From positions 5,764,393 through 5,828,392 of the forward strand of contig CM036775.1 in the NCBI GenBank assembly GCA_020796225.1: a DNA stretch of 64,000 nucleotides, read 5' to 3'. The stretch comes from Arion vulgaris. Lineage: Eukaryota > Mollusca > Gastropoda > Stylommatophora > Arionidae. Made by a program: the position numbers and the translations under genes. Below the pieces are notes generated by a model. The model made no database searches and was not told the origin of the DNA. It saw only the letters and a program-made list of their open reading frames with translations. Positions within the stretch are counted from its first letter, which is position 1. The number at the start of each line of letters is the position of its first letter. Below, piece by piece: positions 49,625-61,239 of this stretch.

Positions 49625-49740
49625 GATCATCATCATTGCACTTCGGTGAGTAACCATGTGTGCTCCGATATATTTCTTACACAGGAAGATCTCAGCGGCA
49701 GAACATGAACTCCACAGCACTGGCCCCGATGTAATTTAAA
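49625..49740 (-). mobile_element. SINE-E 3' part
   Basis: ATCATTGCACTTCGGTGAGT, AACCATGTGTGCTCCGATAT and GGCCCCGATGTAATTT. Confidence 0.72.
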
Positions 49741-49984
49741 AGATGATGAAAGTATTTTGTAAAAATTTAATTTGTTTATTTTTCAAATGAACTCTCTAAT
49801 ATTTTTCTCTCTGCCATCCTCTCCTCTGTCTTGTCTCCTCTGTTTCGTCTCCCTTCGATATAACCATTTTATCAGTCACCAATAACCAACTAAAATACAC
49901 ACACATACATCAAAGACGTACATATCTAATATATGGCCTTTTCCATCTTTACAGATGGTCAACTGTTTTACTGTGACAACTTTT

Positions 49985-50175
49985 GAGTTTTCGCTTTTCT
50001 CTCTTATCTTTCAGCTAATACATAAGTCTCTTCTTAAAAGACTGCGCCCTTGCGCAATATCACTTTCCACATAATTTTGTCAGCAGCTAGATTTTTCCAT
50101 CTGCTGGGACCTATAGAAAAGTTTTTCATTGAGGCTCTGCAAACATCCTTATATCTGAGCAGTGGTCTGCCCTGG
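49985..50175 (-). mobile_element. LINE ORF2 C-terminal remnant
   Basis: Minus strand: MKNFSIGPSRWKNLAA-like and LAER..RKAKTQK, the relative of 8570-8735. Confidence 0.65.
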
Positions 50176-50584
50176 TGCCGCTACCCTTCTGAAAGTTCAC
50201 AGAACATTTGTTTTGGTACAGATAATATATGTACAATAAATTATCAATATGTACAACGGCCTGATATATATATATATACACAACATTTGAGTATAAATAT
50301 TTATTATATACATCATGTCTGAGAAATGTTCCCAGTTAACATGTCATTATTGTGTAAACACGAATGTGTGGGTGTGGCAAGAGATCTGGATCAGTTTCCT
50401 GTTTATTCTTCTTCTTGCGTTTGCTTGCTATGAATTCAGGCGTAGTCAGAGCAGCGTCTGGTACGACACTTCTGATTGATTTATGCGTGAAGGCCTGCTT
50501 TCCTTTTTTATCAGTGTCCCTTGCCGTACAGACGTGCCTTCTCTGACTTCAGGTTTTCCTGTTTATGTATGCTACAGTCTGATT

Positions 50585-51020
50585 AATTAATTGATTGATA
50601 GGACCATCATCATTGCACTTTGTTGAGTAACCATGTGTGCTCCGATCTCTTTTTTACACAGGAAGATCTCTGCTGCAGTGTATGAGCTCCGTAGCACCAG
50701 CGAGGTCCCGTTGTAATTTTGAAGATGGTGAAGATATTTATGTCTGAATTTTATTTTAAATCTTTCGTAATGAATTTTGCCATGACAGCGGCTTTCAAGA
50801 CTGCTATTCTCAATTTTGAACTGCCAAGGGTTCTTTTACGTGTTCAAATTGAACACGGGACCTACGTTTTATCATCCGTCTCTGATAGGACTAGCAACTC
50901 GATCTCACCTACATTGAGATCAGGGAACATCTGACAAAATATCCAGATCGCTCCACGTGGGAGCGAACCTGGTACCTTTGGCATGAGAGACAAGCACTTA
51001 ACCGCTACACCACAGAGACC
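50585..51020 (-). mobile_element. SINE-E copy, nearly complete
   Basis: Minus strand: GTCTCTGTGGTGTAGCGGTT, CCAGGTTCGCTCCCACGTGG, AAAACGTAGGTCCCGTGTTC and GAAGATCTTCC-type end. TTAACCGCTACACCACAGAG marks the head. Confidence 0.85.
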
Positions 51021-51044
51021 CTTAGTCACTCCACATGAATCTAG

Positions 51045-51771
51045 TTTAGTTTAGTCGTCGGATCACCATCACTGCACGTCGAACAAATTAGTCCATAAGT
51101 GCTCCGATCTCTCCCTCAGTATGTCCATCAGCGTGTGGCGACTAACGACACCGGTTCTTTGTTGGTTTACAATTCTTCTTTGTCTGCCAGCATAGCGTTC
51201 TTGTCGAGCTACACCACACTTAACTTTGAGTTCTTGCAGTCTGGTTAGTGTTGTGGATGCACCGCTATTACGTGAATCATGTACACGCCCTCTCTCCCTT
51301 AGGAATTTATAATATCAGCCTGGTCCATTGCTCGTCCGCTTTGGACAGCAGCCATACCTGCAAGCCTATCCGCACGTTCATTCCCCTTACACCTGCATGC
51401 CCTGGTACAAAAATAAAACTGATCTTTGTCAGCTTAGACCTCCCCAGCGATTCTATCCAATGTCTCCTAGCCCATCCTGTTTCAATCTTCCTGAGCATAC
51501 TCATTGAGTCACTGAGAAAACATGCATGGATAAAAGTCTGTGATTCTAGCCAAATCATCGCTTTGGTAACCGCCATGATTTCCATAGTGAGACTGCTTGT
51601 AGTCACGGCAAAACCACCACTGTCTTCCTTCACAACATCACCTCCGACCTGAGCAGTGAAAGCCCACGAGCTCCGCACATGTCAATCACCGAACATCCGT
51701 ATAAATGATTACATCATGATCAGATGCGTTCTCAGAAATTAATGCCTGAACCTCTGCCTACTATGAAATTA
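51045..51771 (-). mobile_element. RNase H-type LINE inserted in a minisatellite, 10-bp TSD
   Basis: Flanked by ATGAATCTAG (51035-51044, 51772-51781). Minus strand: SWAFTAQVGGDVVKEDSGGF, TMEIMAVTKAMIWLE, FLSDSMSMLRKIETGW and ISFIFVPGHAGVRG, covering two RNase HI acidic motifs. The 3' end is CTAAACTAAAC. Confidence 0.9.
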
Positions 51772-52045
51772 ATGAATCTAGTACTGTGAGGTATCTGACA
51801 CTCCACATGAATCTAGTACTGTGAGGTATCTGACACTCCACATGAATCTAGTACTGTGAGGTATCTGACACTCCACATGAATCTAGTTCTGTGAGGTATC
51901 TGATACTCCACATGAATCTAGTACTGTGAGGTATCTGATACTCCACATGAATCTAGTTCTGTGAGGTATCTGATACTCCACATGAATCTAGTACTGTGAG
52001 GTATCTGGTACTCCACATGAATCTAGTACTGTGAGGTATCTGATA
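51765..52045. repeat. 35-bp minisatellite, ~8 copies
   Basis: The unit is TCTAGTACTGTGAGGTATCT followed by GACACTCCACATGAA. One half-unit lies on the other side of the LINE at 51024-51044. Confidence 0.94.
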
Positions 52046-52049
52046 CTTA

Positions 52050-52424
52050 CATTGACAGACCTGGTCACCTCACCTCCAACCACTAAAACTCTAGTACTGT
52101 GACATCTCTAACTTTTCACATTGACAGATCTGGTCACCTCACCTCCAACTACTAAAACTTGTACTGCGAGGTCTCTGATACTTCATATTCAGACATCCTT
52201 AAATGCTTCATGTATCTGACATAACAATGTAGACTGAACCTTGGTGAGCTAGCCATTAGTAGAGTATTTACACAGCTGTTACAGAAAAAAATTTGTAACT
52301 ATCACATCTATCTCATAAAGTCTGGTACCCTTTTTACAGCTGATTGACTAGAAAATTGATCTACTGGGAATCAAACCCCTATACTTTAGGTGACCAACTC
52401 TAACAGAATAGTTATATAGGTGGT
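52050..52424. other. Short duplicated sequence and tRNA-like fragment
   Basis: GACAGACCTGGTCACCTCAC and GACAGATCTGGTCACCTCAC form a ~70-bp duplication. CTACTGGGAATCAAACCCCT (52360) recurs at 52715 and looks like a reversed box B. Confidence 0.5.
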
Positions 52425-52700
52425 CCCTATGGCGAAGTAGTTAAGATGTTTGTCGTTCTGAATGTTGTGGGTTCGAATAAAGTCCGAGTCAAATTGTGCA
52501 ATTTTTTCATGAGATTCTCAGGATTTTTGCAGGAGCCACAGAGTTTGTGTTTTGTGTAACACCCTTGGAATTTCTGTTGACAGGGGTGGAACAATATGGG
52601 GAAACCTGGTGCAATGAAATCATTTCTTCACCGTTACACCCTTTTTAAACTACTGTGCTAGGTGGGCAGTCACCACCACCCATCACAATAACAGATATAT
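52425..52700 (+). mobile_element. SINE-D copy
   Basis: CCCTATGGCGAAGTAGTTAA (box A), TTGTGGGTTCGAATAAAGTC (box B), GTGCAATTTTTTCATGAGAT and GGGGAAACCTGGTGCAATGA. Confidence 0.82.
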
Positions 52701-52849
52701 ACTAGAAAATCGATCTACTGGAAATCGAACCTCTATACATTAGGTAACAGACTCCAGCACAATAGCTACTGTGCTAGGTGGGCAGTCACATCACCCATCA
52801 CAATAACAGAGATATATCTACAAATTTATATTATGAAAATATATACAAA

Positions 52850-53190
52850 TGAAACAGTCTTTCTTTCTTTTCTCTAATCTTGTTTTGCCTCACAGCGTCA
52901 GGATAAGAAGAGATTTCTAGAACAAGTTTTTTGTGTGACTTCTATCAATCCTTTGTTTTTCTTCACACCGTAGAAAAGCATTGCGATTTTATATCAGAGA
53001 ATCTTCTCTAATCTTGTTTTGCCTCACAGCGTCAGGATAAGAAGAGATTTCTAGAACAAGATTTTGTGTGACACTTCATAAATCAAGCTTTTCACTGCCT
53101 CTGTTATTTCCGATGTCCACCTTTTGTGTAGATAGCCTTTTGCTTTGTATCCATTATATCAGAGTAGCATTATCGGAGTAGTAACCTCAA
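52850..53190 (-). mobile_element. RT-type LINE remnant with internal duplication
   Basis: CTCTAATCTTGTTTTGCCTC through AAGAGATTTCTAGAACAAG occurs at 52869 and 53004; reversed it is the FRNLFLSDAV-like end seen at 2360-2430. Confidence 0.65.
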
Positions 53191-53359
53191 ATTGCTTAAA
53201 TATCAAAACAAGAATTAAGGTAGCTCTACAAAATGTGACAACAGACTAAACCCATGTTTCAACCAAAAGATCTTTATCAAGTACATAATACAAGATATAA
53301 TAAAAGTAAAAATGATGAGACAGTATATGAGAAACAGCACAGAGAAAACAATTACAAAG

Positions 53360-53520
53360 TCTTATCACATAGCTTGTCTGCAATGCCACCCTAACAGTCC
53401 GTCAGAATTTCTCTCATAGGCCAGATGTCCCGCATCTGCAGCCGTAATGTTGAAATCATCAGTTACATCCGGAATCCATCTTCTCTGTGATTTTCCTCTT
53501 CAACTGGATGACACCTTACA
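53360..53520 (-). mobile_element. RT-type LINE C-terminal remnant
   Basis: TCTCATAGGCCAGATGTCCC, AGTTACATCCGGAATCCATC and TTCTCTGTGATTTTCCTCTT match 36830-36920. Confidence 0.72.
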
Positions 53521-53529
53521 TAATGATCT

Positions 53530-53665
53530 TCGCGCCTGAGTGATTACCGGGGACCACATTTGGGATGTAAAGAATAGAGCCACTGTTACCTGCCACTCAT
53601 GTCATAAGAGGCGACTAAGGAGGTTTGGCTGAAATCAGATGCATGTGTCCGCTAGGGAATGCTAA
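53530..53665 (+). mobile_element. SINE-B 5' half
   Basis: CGCCTGAGTGATTACCGGGG, GAGCCACTGTTACCTGCCAC and GCTGAAATCAGATGCATGTG. Confidence 0.78.
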
Positions 53666-53689
53666 CGAAACACATGCTTGCAGAAAACG

Positions 53690-54145
53690 GATGCACCAGG
53701 CCGTAAGGCGCATAACATGGTGCAACGAACCCTCACAATGAGGAATGGGATAACAGATTCTACGGTTGCCAATATGCCTCTGGGATTTAGCCACGCAGTA
53801 AGAATGTCAGACCTACCATCACGAGGTGACCAAAACTTACTGCGTAAGAGGTCTTCACAAACGGGAAGTAGAAATCATAGGAATTATATCCTACAGAACT
53901 GCCCCCAGTATGCAGACTTGAGAAGAAAGAGGTGGCCCACTTGCACTAGCGTCCAAGACAAACTGTATGGCGTGGCTGATAATCTGAGCAGATGGCTGCC
54001 TTTATTAGAGAAACCAAATCCCAATCTAGTGAACGACACGGATAGACAAACAGTACGGCATGGCTGGTGATAATCTGAGGCAGATGGCTGCCTTTATTAG
54101 AGAATCCGAAATCCCAATCTAATGAGAACGCAGAAGAAGATAATG
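53690..54145 (+). mobile_element. LINE C-terminal zinc-knuckle-like fragment
   Basis: Reads ADLRRKRWPTCTSVQDKLYG after NYILQNCPQY, the 'LQ.CP.Y..LR...WP..T....KLYG' end typical of another invertebrate LINE group. The last ~70 bp are duplicated (AGATGGCTGCCTTTATTAGA twice). Confidence 0.65.
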
Positions 54146-54289
54146 ATCTTCTTGTGTGTTTGGTATATAGGGATTAAAACCTCTTTAAGCCGAGTTGACG
54201 CTACTTTAACCTAAGGACAAACATTGTTTTGGTTATATCAAAGCATGTAGGTCAACAAACATGAAAAATAAGAACTTCCTTCTTCATTT

Positions 54290-54660
54290 AAAAATGCATT
54301 GGATATCTGCAAAAATTAATGAACGAATGCAGAAGTAGTGATGAAATCATAGAAATGTCTGGTCAACAACTAGTAACAACTGTTATAAAAAGGAGAAGAT
54401 GGAGATATGTTGGGCATACTTTGAGAAGAAGTGATCAAAGAATATCAAAGCAGGTATTGAAGTGGGATGCAAAGGGTTCAAGAAAAAGAGAATGCCCTAG
54501 GGAAACCTTGACACTAACTTTGCTGAGAGAGACAAGAAATATCGGTTTCAATTCCATGGAGGAGATTGAGCGAGATGCCAAGGATAGAGCGGTATAGAGA
54601 AATTACTTGCCTATGTACCTATGTAACGTATAATGGTACGAGAGGAATAAATATATATAT
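54290..54660 (+). mobile_element. RT-type LINE C-terminal fragment
   Basis: RSSDEIIEMSGQQLVTTVIK, RRRWRYVGHTLRRSDQRISK, QVLKWDAKGSRKRECPRET and MEEIERDAKDRAV: the plus-strand sister of 40164-40564, ending in ATATATAT. Confidence 0.85.
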
Positions 54661-54909
54661 ATTCTGATTATTACCAGTTCATAATTAATTTGCTCACATT
54701 CCATTAGATTATGCTTAACAAATACAGTCATTAATTTCTCTACAAAATGACATTTTATTCATCAAATTTCGTGAAACATTTTGGTAAAAAATGACAGCAT
54801 AATGTATGACAAGCACATGCAGAGTGAAAGAAATGTAATTTGACAACAGAGTGTTTATTTATGTGGTAGTTAATGTGTCATAATGGTTTATACTCTAGTG
54901 TTATACTTC

Positions 54910-55190
54910 TAAATGGTGGTCTCTACGGCTAAGACGTTTGCCTAGCGTTCTGAAGGTTGAAGGTTTCAATCCGGAGCTAGTGGCATGTGCATTTTTTTCA
55001 AGAAATCCCTAAGGTTGCTGCTGGAGCTATGGAGATTGTGCTTTATGCAACACTCTCGGTAGTGGGTGTGACATTTCTGCAGAGAGAGATAAGGGCCACG
55101 ATTCCCCATAAGGCTCACTCCCTCTCCGCAGAATTGGCACGGCATCTGTCAAGTGAGGAATCTGTCATTCATCGAGTATGATCCGAAAGG
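54910..55190 (+). mobile_element. SINE-D copy
   Basis: GTCTCTACGGCTAAGACGTT, AAGGTTTCAATCCGGAGCTA, GTTGCTGCTGGAGCTATGGA and GCAGAATTGGCACGGCATCT. Confidence 0.8.
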
Positions 55191-55194
55191 TGGA

Positions 55195-55618
55195 GGCTGG
55201 TTCGGTGCGCAGGACAATGGACTGAATCACTACAAGCGTCAACAATTTGCAGAATTATACTTATCTTCATTCCGGGACACATGGGTATCGTTGGCAATGA
55301 GAGAGCAGGCAGGCTGGCTGGCACCTCCCTATATCAGAGGCCAGCCAATGAATAGAGTTGACATTTTGAAAGCTCTAATAGAGTGTGGCCACAAACAAGA
55401 TTTTCATCGAAACCAATCCACGTCAACTACTAGATTGCAGGAGCTGGGATTGAAGATTGGAGTAGCAAGAAAAGAACAACACAACAGGTATATGAGTAGG
55501 CTCATCAATCAAAATCGAACTGATACGGTCAGTCGCTGGATGCTGTTGGAGATATTTCAAAGGAGATTGAAGCATCTATGGACATATCTAGAGTGTAGTA
55601 AAGATATTCCAAACTGAA
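55195..55618 (+). mobile_element. RNase H-type LINE fragment
   Basis: The frame to 55617 has SALIECGHKQDFHR-like, then TTRLQELGLKIGVARKEQHN, RYMSRLINQNRTDTVSRWML and LKHLWTYLECSKDI. Upstream CATTCCGGGACACATGGGTA is a damaged PGHMG. Confidence 0.75.
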
Positions 55619-55624
55619 ACTGTC

Positions 55625-55770
55625 AAGAATATTACACAAAACATGAACCATGTACCTCCAGCTACAACCCTAAGGATATTTTTTAAAATGCACTTGTGAC
55701 GGACGACTAAGTTCAGATTCTAACTCACGACCTACAGAACGCAAGAACAACAGTTTAACCACCGTGACAT
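55625..55770 (-). mobile_element. SINE-D head part
   Basis: Minus strand: GTCACGGTGGTTAAACTGTT, GGTCGTGAGTTAGAATCTGA and CTTAGGGTTGTAGCTGGAGG. Confidence 0.65.
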
Positions 55771-55922
55771 TATGCTCATAGAAACATAAGATATGACGAA
55801 CATCAAAATTAAACAATTAACAACGATACATGTTAATCTATAAATCTGCATTGTAGACAAATGACTATCAATAATGAAGATATTGAAAACATGACCAATG
55901 CTGAATACTTTGACTTAGTCAA

Positions 55923-56049
55923 TTAACCTCTAGTGGACCAGGGCAAACGTCATGTTTTTACACACCAAATAAACCGCCCTTTAGTGTGGCTCCTGGTAAA
56001 AGTGTCAACCCAAAGCCACGAAATGTGGCGTTTGGTCCACAAGGAGTTA
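55923..56049. mobile_element. MITE-2 copy (127 bp)
   Basis: TTAACCTCTAGTGGACCA at the left and TGGTCCACAAGGAGTTAA at the right are inverted ends with TTAA tips. CGCCCTTTAGTGTGGCTCCT lies in the middle. Confidence 0.85.
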
Positions 56050-56232
56050 ATAACAATGGAGATTGCACAAAAATAAATCAGAAGGAGATTTGTCATGGTT
56101 TTTTAAAAAAGTGGTTATTATGAAGAAACTATTGTATAACACAAGCAAAGAAAATATCAGTAAAATGTCTGAACACATTGTACTTTTTCTGTGGCAGCAT
56201 AAGGATGTAAATCATGGACAATAATGGTAAAA

Positions 56233-56540
56233 TTAACTCTTTCCGTGCACATTTGTTTCCTCGTTTGTACACGGTTAATTCAATGGAGACAAAAAATGAA
56301 TTTAAAAAACTCATAACCACACATCAATAAATAAACATGTATCTTATTAGATACTAATTTGAAGAAAACTGGACAACCTAATAAAATAACTAGGTTAAAA
56401 AGTCGTAGAAGTAAAAATAGTAGAAGTAAAACTAAAAAGACTTGTATAAGGGAAACAACTCTAATGACGCAGTGTATGGCGAATGGCATTCAACAGAATA
56501 CGCTGTGGCAGAGTGTGCAAATTGGCATGGAAAGAGTTAA
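56233..56540 (-). mobile_element. MITE-1 copy (308 bp)
   Basis: TTAACTCTTTCCGTGC and GGCATGGAAAGAGTTAA as inverted ends; internal ATACTAATTTGAAGAAAACT and GGGAAACAACTCTAATGACG. Confidence 0.85.
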
Positions 56541-56684
56541 AAGAACAAAACCTAATATTTTGAAACAAAGTAGTACAGGAAAATTCTTATGATGTCCTCG
56601 ATGAGATCTGAGCTCGAAGAACATTAGCAAGGAAACAACGTTATGTGTCAGACATTGAAATATTTTGGTCACATAATATATATT

Positions 56685-56875
56685 TATGATGGTAGTGGTG
56701 ATGACGGTGGTAGTGGTGACGATGATGGTCATCATCATGATGATAGTGGTTGCAATAATAATGATGATGATGATGCTGATAGTGGTTGTGATAATAATGA
56801 TGATGATAATGATGGTAGTGATGATGACAATAATGATGATGGTGGTGATGAAGATGACAATGATATCAGTTATCA
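56685..56875. repeat. GAT/GGT triplet-rich microsatellite
   Basis: Imperfect GATGATGGTAGTGGTGATGA runs with TGATAATAATGATGATGA. It explains the Asp- and Met-rich open frames here. Confidence 0.85.
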
Positions 56876-56879
56876 GAGG

Positions 56880-57190
56880 ACTATCATCATAGCCCTCTGG
56901 ACACGACCATATGTGCTCCGATCTCCATCTCAACAAATCCAGCGACCCAACACACCAGTTTGATGTTGATTAATCAATCTCTTTGTATATTTGGTATGTC
57001 ATTCTTTTCAGGTTGCACCAATATTAACACCCATCTCTTTCAATCTGATCAACGAGTGGGATTCACAACTCTGAAACTCCTCTGTTCAGAAAGATCCTCT
57101 CAAGGCGTTAAGAATATCATTTCGGTCCATGGCAGCTCCCTCTAATATTGTAGCCAAGCCAGCCAATCGATCAGCTCGTTCATTACCACT
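56880..57190 (-). mobile_element. RNase H-type LINE remnant
   Basis: TGTGCTCCGATCTCCATCTC, TTTCAGGTTGCACCAATATT and GATCAGCTCGTTCATTACCA, the last reversing to NERAD-coding sequence. Confidence 0.65.
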
Positions 57191-57249
57191 GAATGATAGT
57201 ATGGTGATGTAGTGATATTAGTGATGATGGTATGAGTAGTGAAGAACAC

Positions 57250-58625
57250 GCTAAAGCTCTCACCATGGCGCGTGGAGCGTCGAACACTATTAGATAACAA
57301 CAAAGCTGAAAGACCTGAGAGACGGACTGCACTCGTGGCTAGAGAACTGGCATGCTACGATATCGACATAGCTGCCTTGAGTGAGACCAGACTCTGACGA
57401 GGTCAGCTGTCAGAGGTGGGCGGAGGTTACACTTTTTTTGGAGTGGGAGAGCCAATACAGAACGTCGGGAATCTGGTGTAGGGTTTGCTGTCAAATCTCA
57501 TCTTGTGCGCGGCCTCACCAGACTCCCAAAAGGTGTCAGTGACAGAGTGATGACTCTTCAGATCTCACTAGGAGAAAAAAGAGTGCCACTTTACTCAGCG
57601 TCACGCCGACAATGACAAATCCAAGCGAAATCAAGGATGGTTTCTACGAAGACCTTGACTCAGCCATCTCAGCGGTCCCAAGGTCTGAGAAGCTCATCAT
57701 ACTCGGGACTTCAATGCCAGAGTAGGGACAGACCATCGGGTCTGGGATGGAGTACTAGGAGTACACGGCGTGGCAAGTGCAATAGTAATGGGCTTCTATT
57801 ACTCAGACTATGTGCTGCCCACGACCTAACAATTACAAACTCCTTGTTTCGTTTACCAACCCGAAACAAAACGTCATGGATGCATCCCCGTTCCAAACAA
57901 TGGCACCTCCTTGACTACGTCATCGTAAGGAAAAATGACAGGCGTGACGTCAGAGTCACAAAGGCTATAGCGAGCAGAATGTTGGACCGATCATAGATTG
58001 ATCGGTCAAAGCTCAACCTCCGCATCAAGCCTAGAAAACGTCACCAGGGTCGCAAACCAACAAAAAAGCTGGCAGTATCCAAATTGAAAAGCTCCGCTGT
58101 CACCGAAAGTTTAATAAGAGACCTGGACGACAAATTGAAGGACCTTCAATTTGGCAAAACCAGCGTGGACGATGACTGGACTGCCCTCAGAGACACCGTG
58201 GACCTATCTACCTCTGAGCTCATAGGACACTCTGTACGCAAGAGCCACGACTGGTTTGACGAAAATGACAAAGAAATCAAGTCTATCCTTCTACGAAACA
58301 TGAGACATACAGAGCCTATCAAAATGACCCATCATCATCATCCAAAAAACAGCTTTCCTAGATGCTCGTAGAAGGGCTCAAGAGAGAATCAGGAAATTAC
58401 AAGACGCATGGCTAAGCAAAAATCTGATGAAATCAGATATATGCAGACAGACATGATTTCAAACGCTTCTACGATGCCCTAAAAACTGTTTACGGACCTC
58501 AACAATCTCACCCCACTCCCATACTCGATGCAGATGGAGCAAGGCTACTAATTGACAAGCCTCAGATACTAAATGCTGGGAGACACTTCCGTTCTGTCTC
58601 ACTCATCATCCCTAATGTTATGTTA
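57250..58625 (+). mobile_element. LINE fragment with apurinic endonuclease-like region
   Basis: Across frames: LLVARELACYDIDIAALSET, LPKGVSDRVMTLQISLG, GFYEDLDSAISAVPRSEKLI, ILG(D)FNARVG, LLRLCAAHDLTITNSLF and HPRSKQWHLLDYVIVRKNDR. These are the order and motifs of the LINE endonuclease domain (exonuclease-endonuclease-phosphatase fold). Later: LIRDLDDKLKDLQFGKTSVD. It has frameshifts and stops. Confidence 0.82.
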
Positions 58626-58699
58626 GCATAGAGTTTGCAACCTCCTAGTGGTGTGAATTCTCAATGCAAGCTGATATTCCCACCTACTCTTAGAAGGAG

Positions 58700-60430
58700 T
58701 CAAGAGGAATCGTATCCAGATATGATCCGAGCGTGGAAGGCACGGTGCGACTCTAACAATGCTGAATCTACGAAGGAGGCCACTTTGCTAGAATTACAGT
58801 TATTTCCATTTGGTGAACATGGGTACGTGACAATAAGGGGAGCGCATGTGGCACCTCGCTTACAGGAAGGAGAATGAATAGGTTGACTTTTGAACGCATA
58901 GATGTCCACAAGATTTCTCAACCTCCAAGTCAACTCGCTTTGGCAGAAAATTTAATTTGGAAGAAGACAACTACCAACGATATATGGCTCATCAACCAGA
59001 AATGGACTTACCTGGTCCATGTGATGCTTGGAGCAGGAGATTGAACACTAGGGCATACAATGATGATTTCTAAACTGAAACTCAAGAAATTACCAAACGA
59101 ACAGCCTCAGCTAAACCTCTGATATAATGTAGTCTTTGTCGCGATCGACAAAGGCTTTAAGAACAACAGTTAACCCAGGACATTAGTCATGGAAAATAGA
59201 TGATAGAAATCATTAAACAATTACAACACAGTTTCTAAAGCATGATGCAATGACTATCGAAGAGAGTTGGAAGCTGCCAATGCTGAATACTTGACTTAGT
59301 CAATTAACCTGCTACTGGCCCACACCCAGCATGATGTTTTACACACCACGATGTCTTTTGAAGCTGATGAGCTCTGGGAAAAAGTTTCAGCCCAAGCCAC
59401 GAAATTATTGGTCTCAGGGGGTTAAAATGATTCCACAAAATAAACAGAAAATTCATATCTTAAAACCTGGTTATTTGATGAACTTTTGCTATAACCAAGC
59501 AAAGAAATATCATAAAATTCTCGAAGGCCATTGAGTTTTCTGTGCACATAAGGATGTAAATCATGGACTAGAAAAGTAATCTTTCCAGTCATCATTGTTT
59601 AACACTCGTCTTTCAGTTAACTGGACAAATATTTAATAACTCATATCCACTCATCAATAATAAACATGATCTTATTAGATACTAATTTGCAGAAAACTGG
59701 ACAACCTAATAAAATAACTGGTTAAAGTCGAGAGTAAAAATAGTGAAGTAAACTAAAAGACTTGTAAGAAACAACTCTAATGACGCAGTTATGGACATGG
59801 ACATTAACAGAAACGCATGGAAGAGTTAACCAATTGCATGAAAGGTTAAGAATACAAAACTAAATTGAAAAAAAGAGTACAGAAATTCTAGATGTCCGAG
59901 AGATCTACTCAAGAACATAGACCAAGGAACAACGTTATGTTCGCAGAATGGTCCAATAGATGGTAGTGGTGATGCGTGTAGTGGTGCCTGATAGGGTCAT
60001 CATGATAAGCATTGATGTGATGATAGTGTTGGAAGGGATAAGACGATTATGATGTAGTGATGAGACAAAAAAGGTGATAAGAGACAAGTGATATCGAAAT
60101 TATCAGAGGACATCGTCATGATCCCTCTGAAGACGCCAATGTGGCGCTTTAACAAATCCAAGGGAACGCCGTTGATGTTGATAATCATCTCTATTGTTAG
60201 TTGGTATGTCATCTTTCAGGTTGAAACAGAGCACACACTCTCAACCATGTCAACATGATTCATTTGAAACCCCTTTTGGCAGAGGACCCCTAGGCTTTAA
60301 GATTATCATTCGTCATGCACTCCACCTAAAGGTGACAGATAGCCGCCAGATCGTTCTTCACTGAATGGTATGGGATGGTGATATTATGAGTAGTGATTAT
60401 GACGATGATGGTGGCACTGGTGATGATGAT
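58700..60430. repeat. Indel-rich direct duplicate of 55150-57235
   Basis: Colinear landmarks: ATGATCCGA (58722/55180), GGATGTAAATCATGGAC (59552/56203), ATCTTATTAGATACTAATTT (59671/56342), TCAGAGGAC (60109/56871) and GTTGGTATGTCAT (60197/56989). This copy is shorter by many 1-10 base losses, and its MITE-1, MITE-2 and RNase H pieces are barely readable. Confidence 0.85.
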
Positions 60431-60739
60431 GAAGGTAATGATGATTATGAAATAAATGATACCAGTGTGTTAGAAAATATACCATACATAAGAGAAACAA
60501 TATCAGCCTCAACTAATTGATTGCGATTGCTGAGCCCATATTGATATAAACAAATTTAATCAGACACCACATAACAAATGGTGTTCTTATATGATCCATA
60601 TTGGATCATGGTCTATCAATAATGCTTTTATTATCAATATATTTTCATCAATTTAGCTGCCTACTGTTAGCTCAGATTGTCTTTTGGCTCAGTCAGAGGT
60701 CAGAAGTCAAGAGGTCAGAGGACACAAATAGCAAATGAA

Positions 60740-61090
60740 CACAAATTGGACACTTACAGCAAATGATAAAAAGAAAAAATAACAACGACAGAGATGAAAT
60801 GTTTGAGGAAAATAGTAGAAGTAACATGGAGAGATGAGATAAAAAAATGGGACTATTAGAAACTTGGTAAGAACAACAGCAGTGCTAGAGCATATTAAGA
60901 AACAAATGGTTCGACCATGTAACACAAATACCGTCCAACAGTACACCACAAAGAGCTCTACCATTTAGATACAATGGTTTCAAGGCCAAATCAGCAAACA
61001 TGAACCTCAGAGATATCACAGGTGGTAGGAAACACCATATATGAGGGCACTTTAAGGGCACTTGCCCACTTTGAGGGCCTGAGGACATCA
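60740..61090 (+). mobile_element. RT-type LINE C-terminal remnant
   Basis: GAGATGAAATGTTTGAGGAA, GTAACATGGAGAGATGAGAT, ACAAATGGTTCGACCATGTA and CATGAACCTCAGAGATATCA parallel 2085-2335. Confidence 0.65.
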
Positions 61091-61239
61091 TTGCATACCC
61101 TAAAGGTACAACGAATAGACAAAACATAGATAGAAAGATGTATCAGTTTATAGGGATTGATAAGACCATTATCATTACACTGAAGAAGAAATATGGCACT
61201 CCACAGTGATCTAAAAATTGACGCTTCACACAGATGTCT

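Noticed and set aside
56643..56963. Asp/Asn-rich 106-aa open frame
   Set aside because: Triplet microsatellite flanked by MITE and LINE debris.
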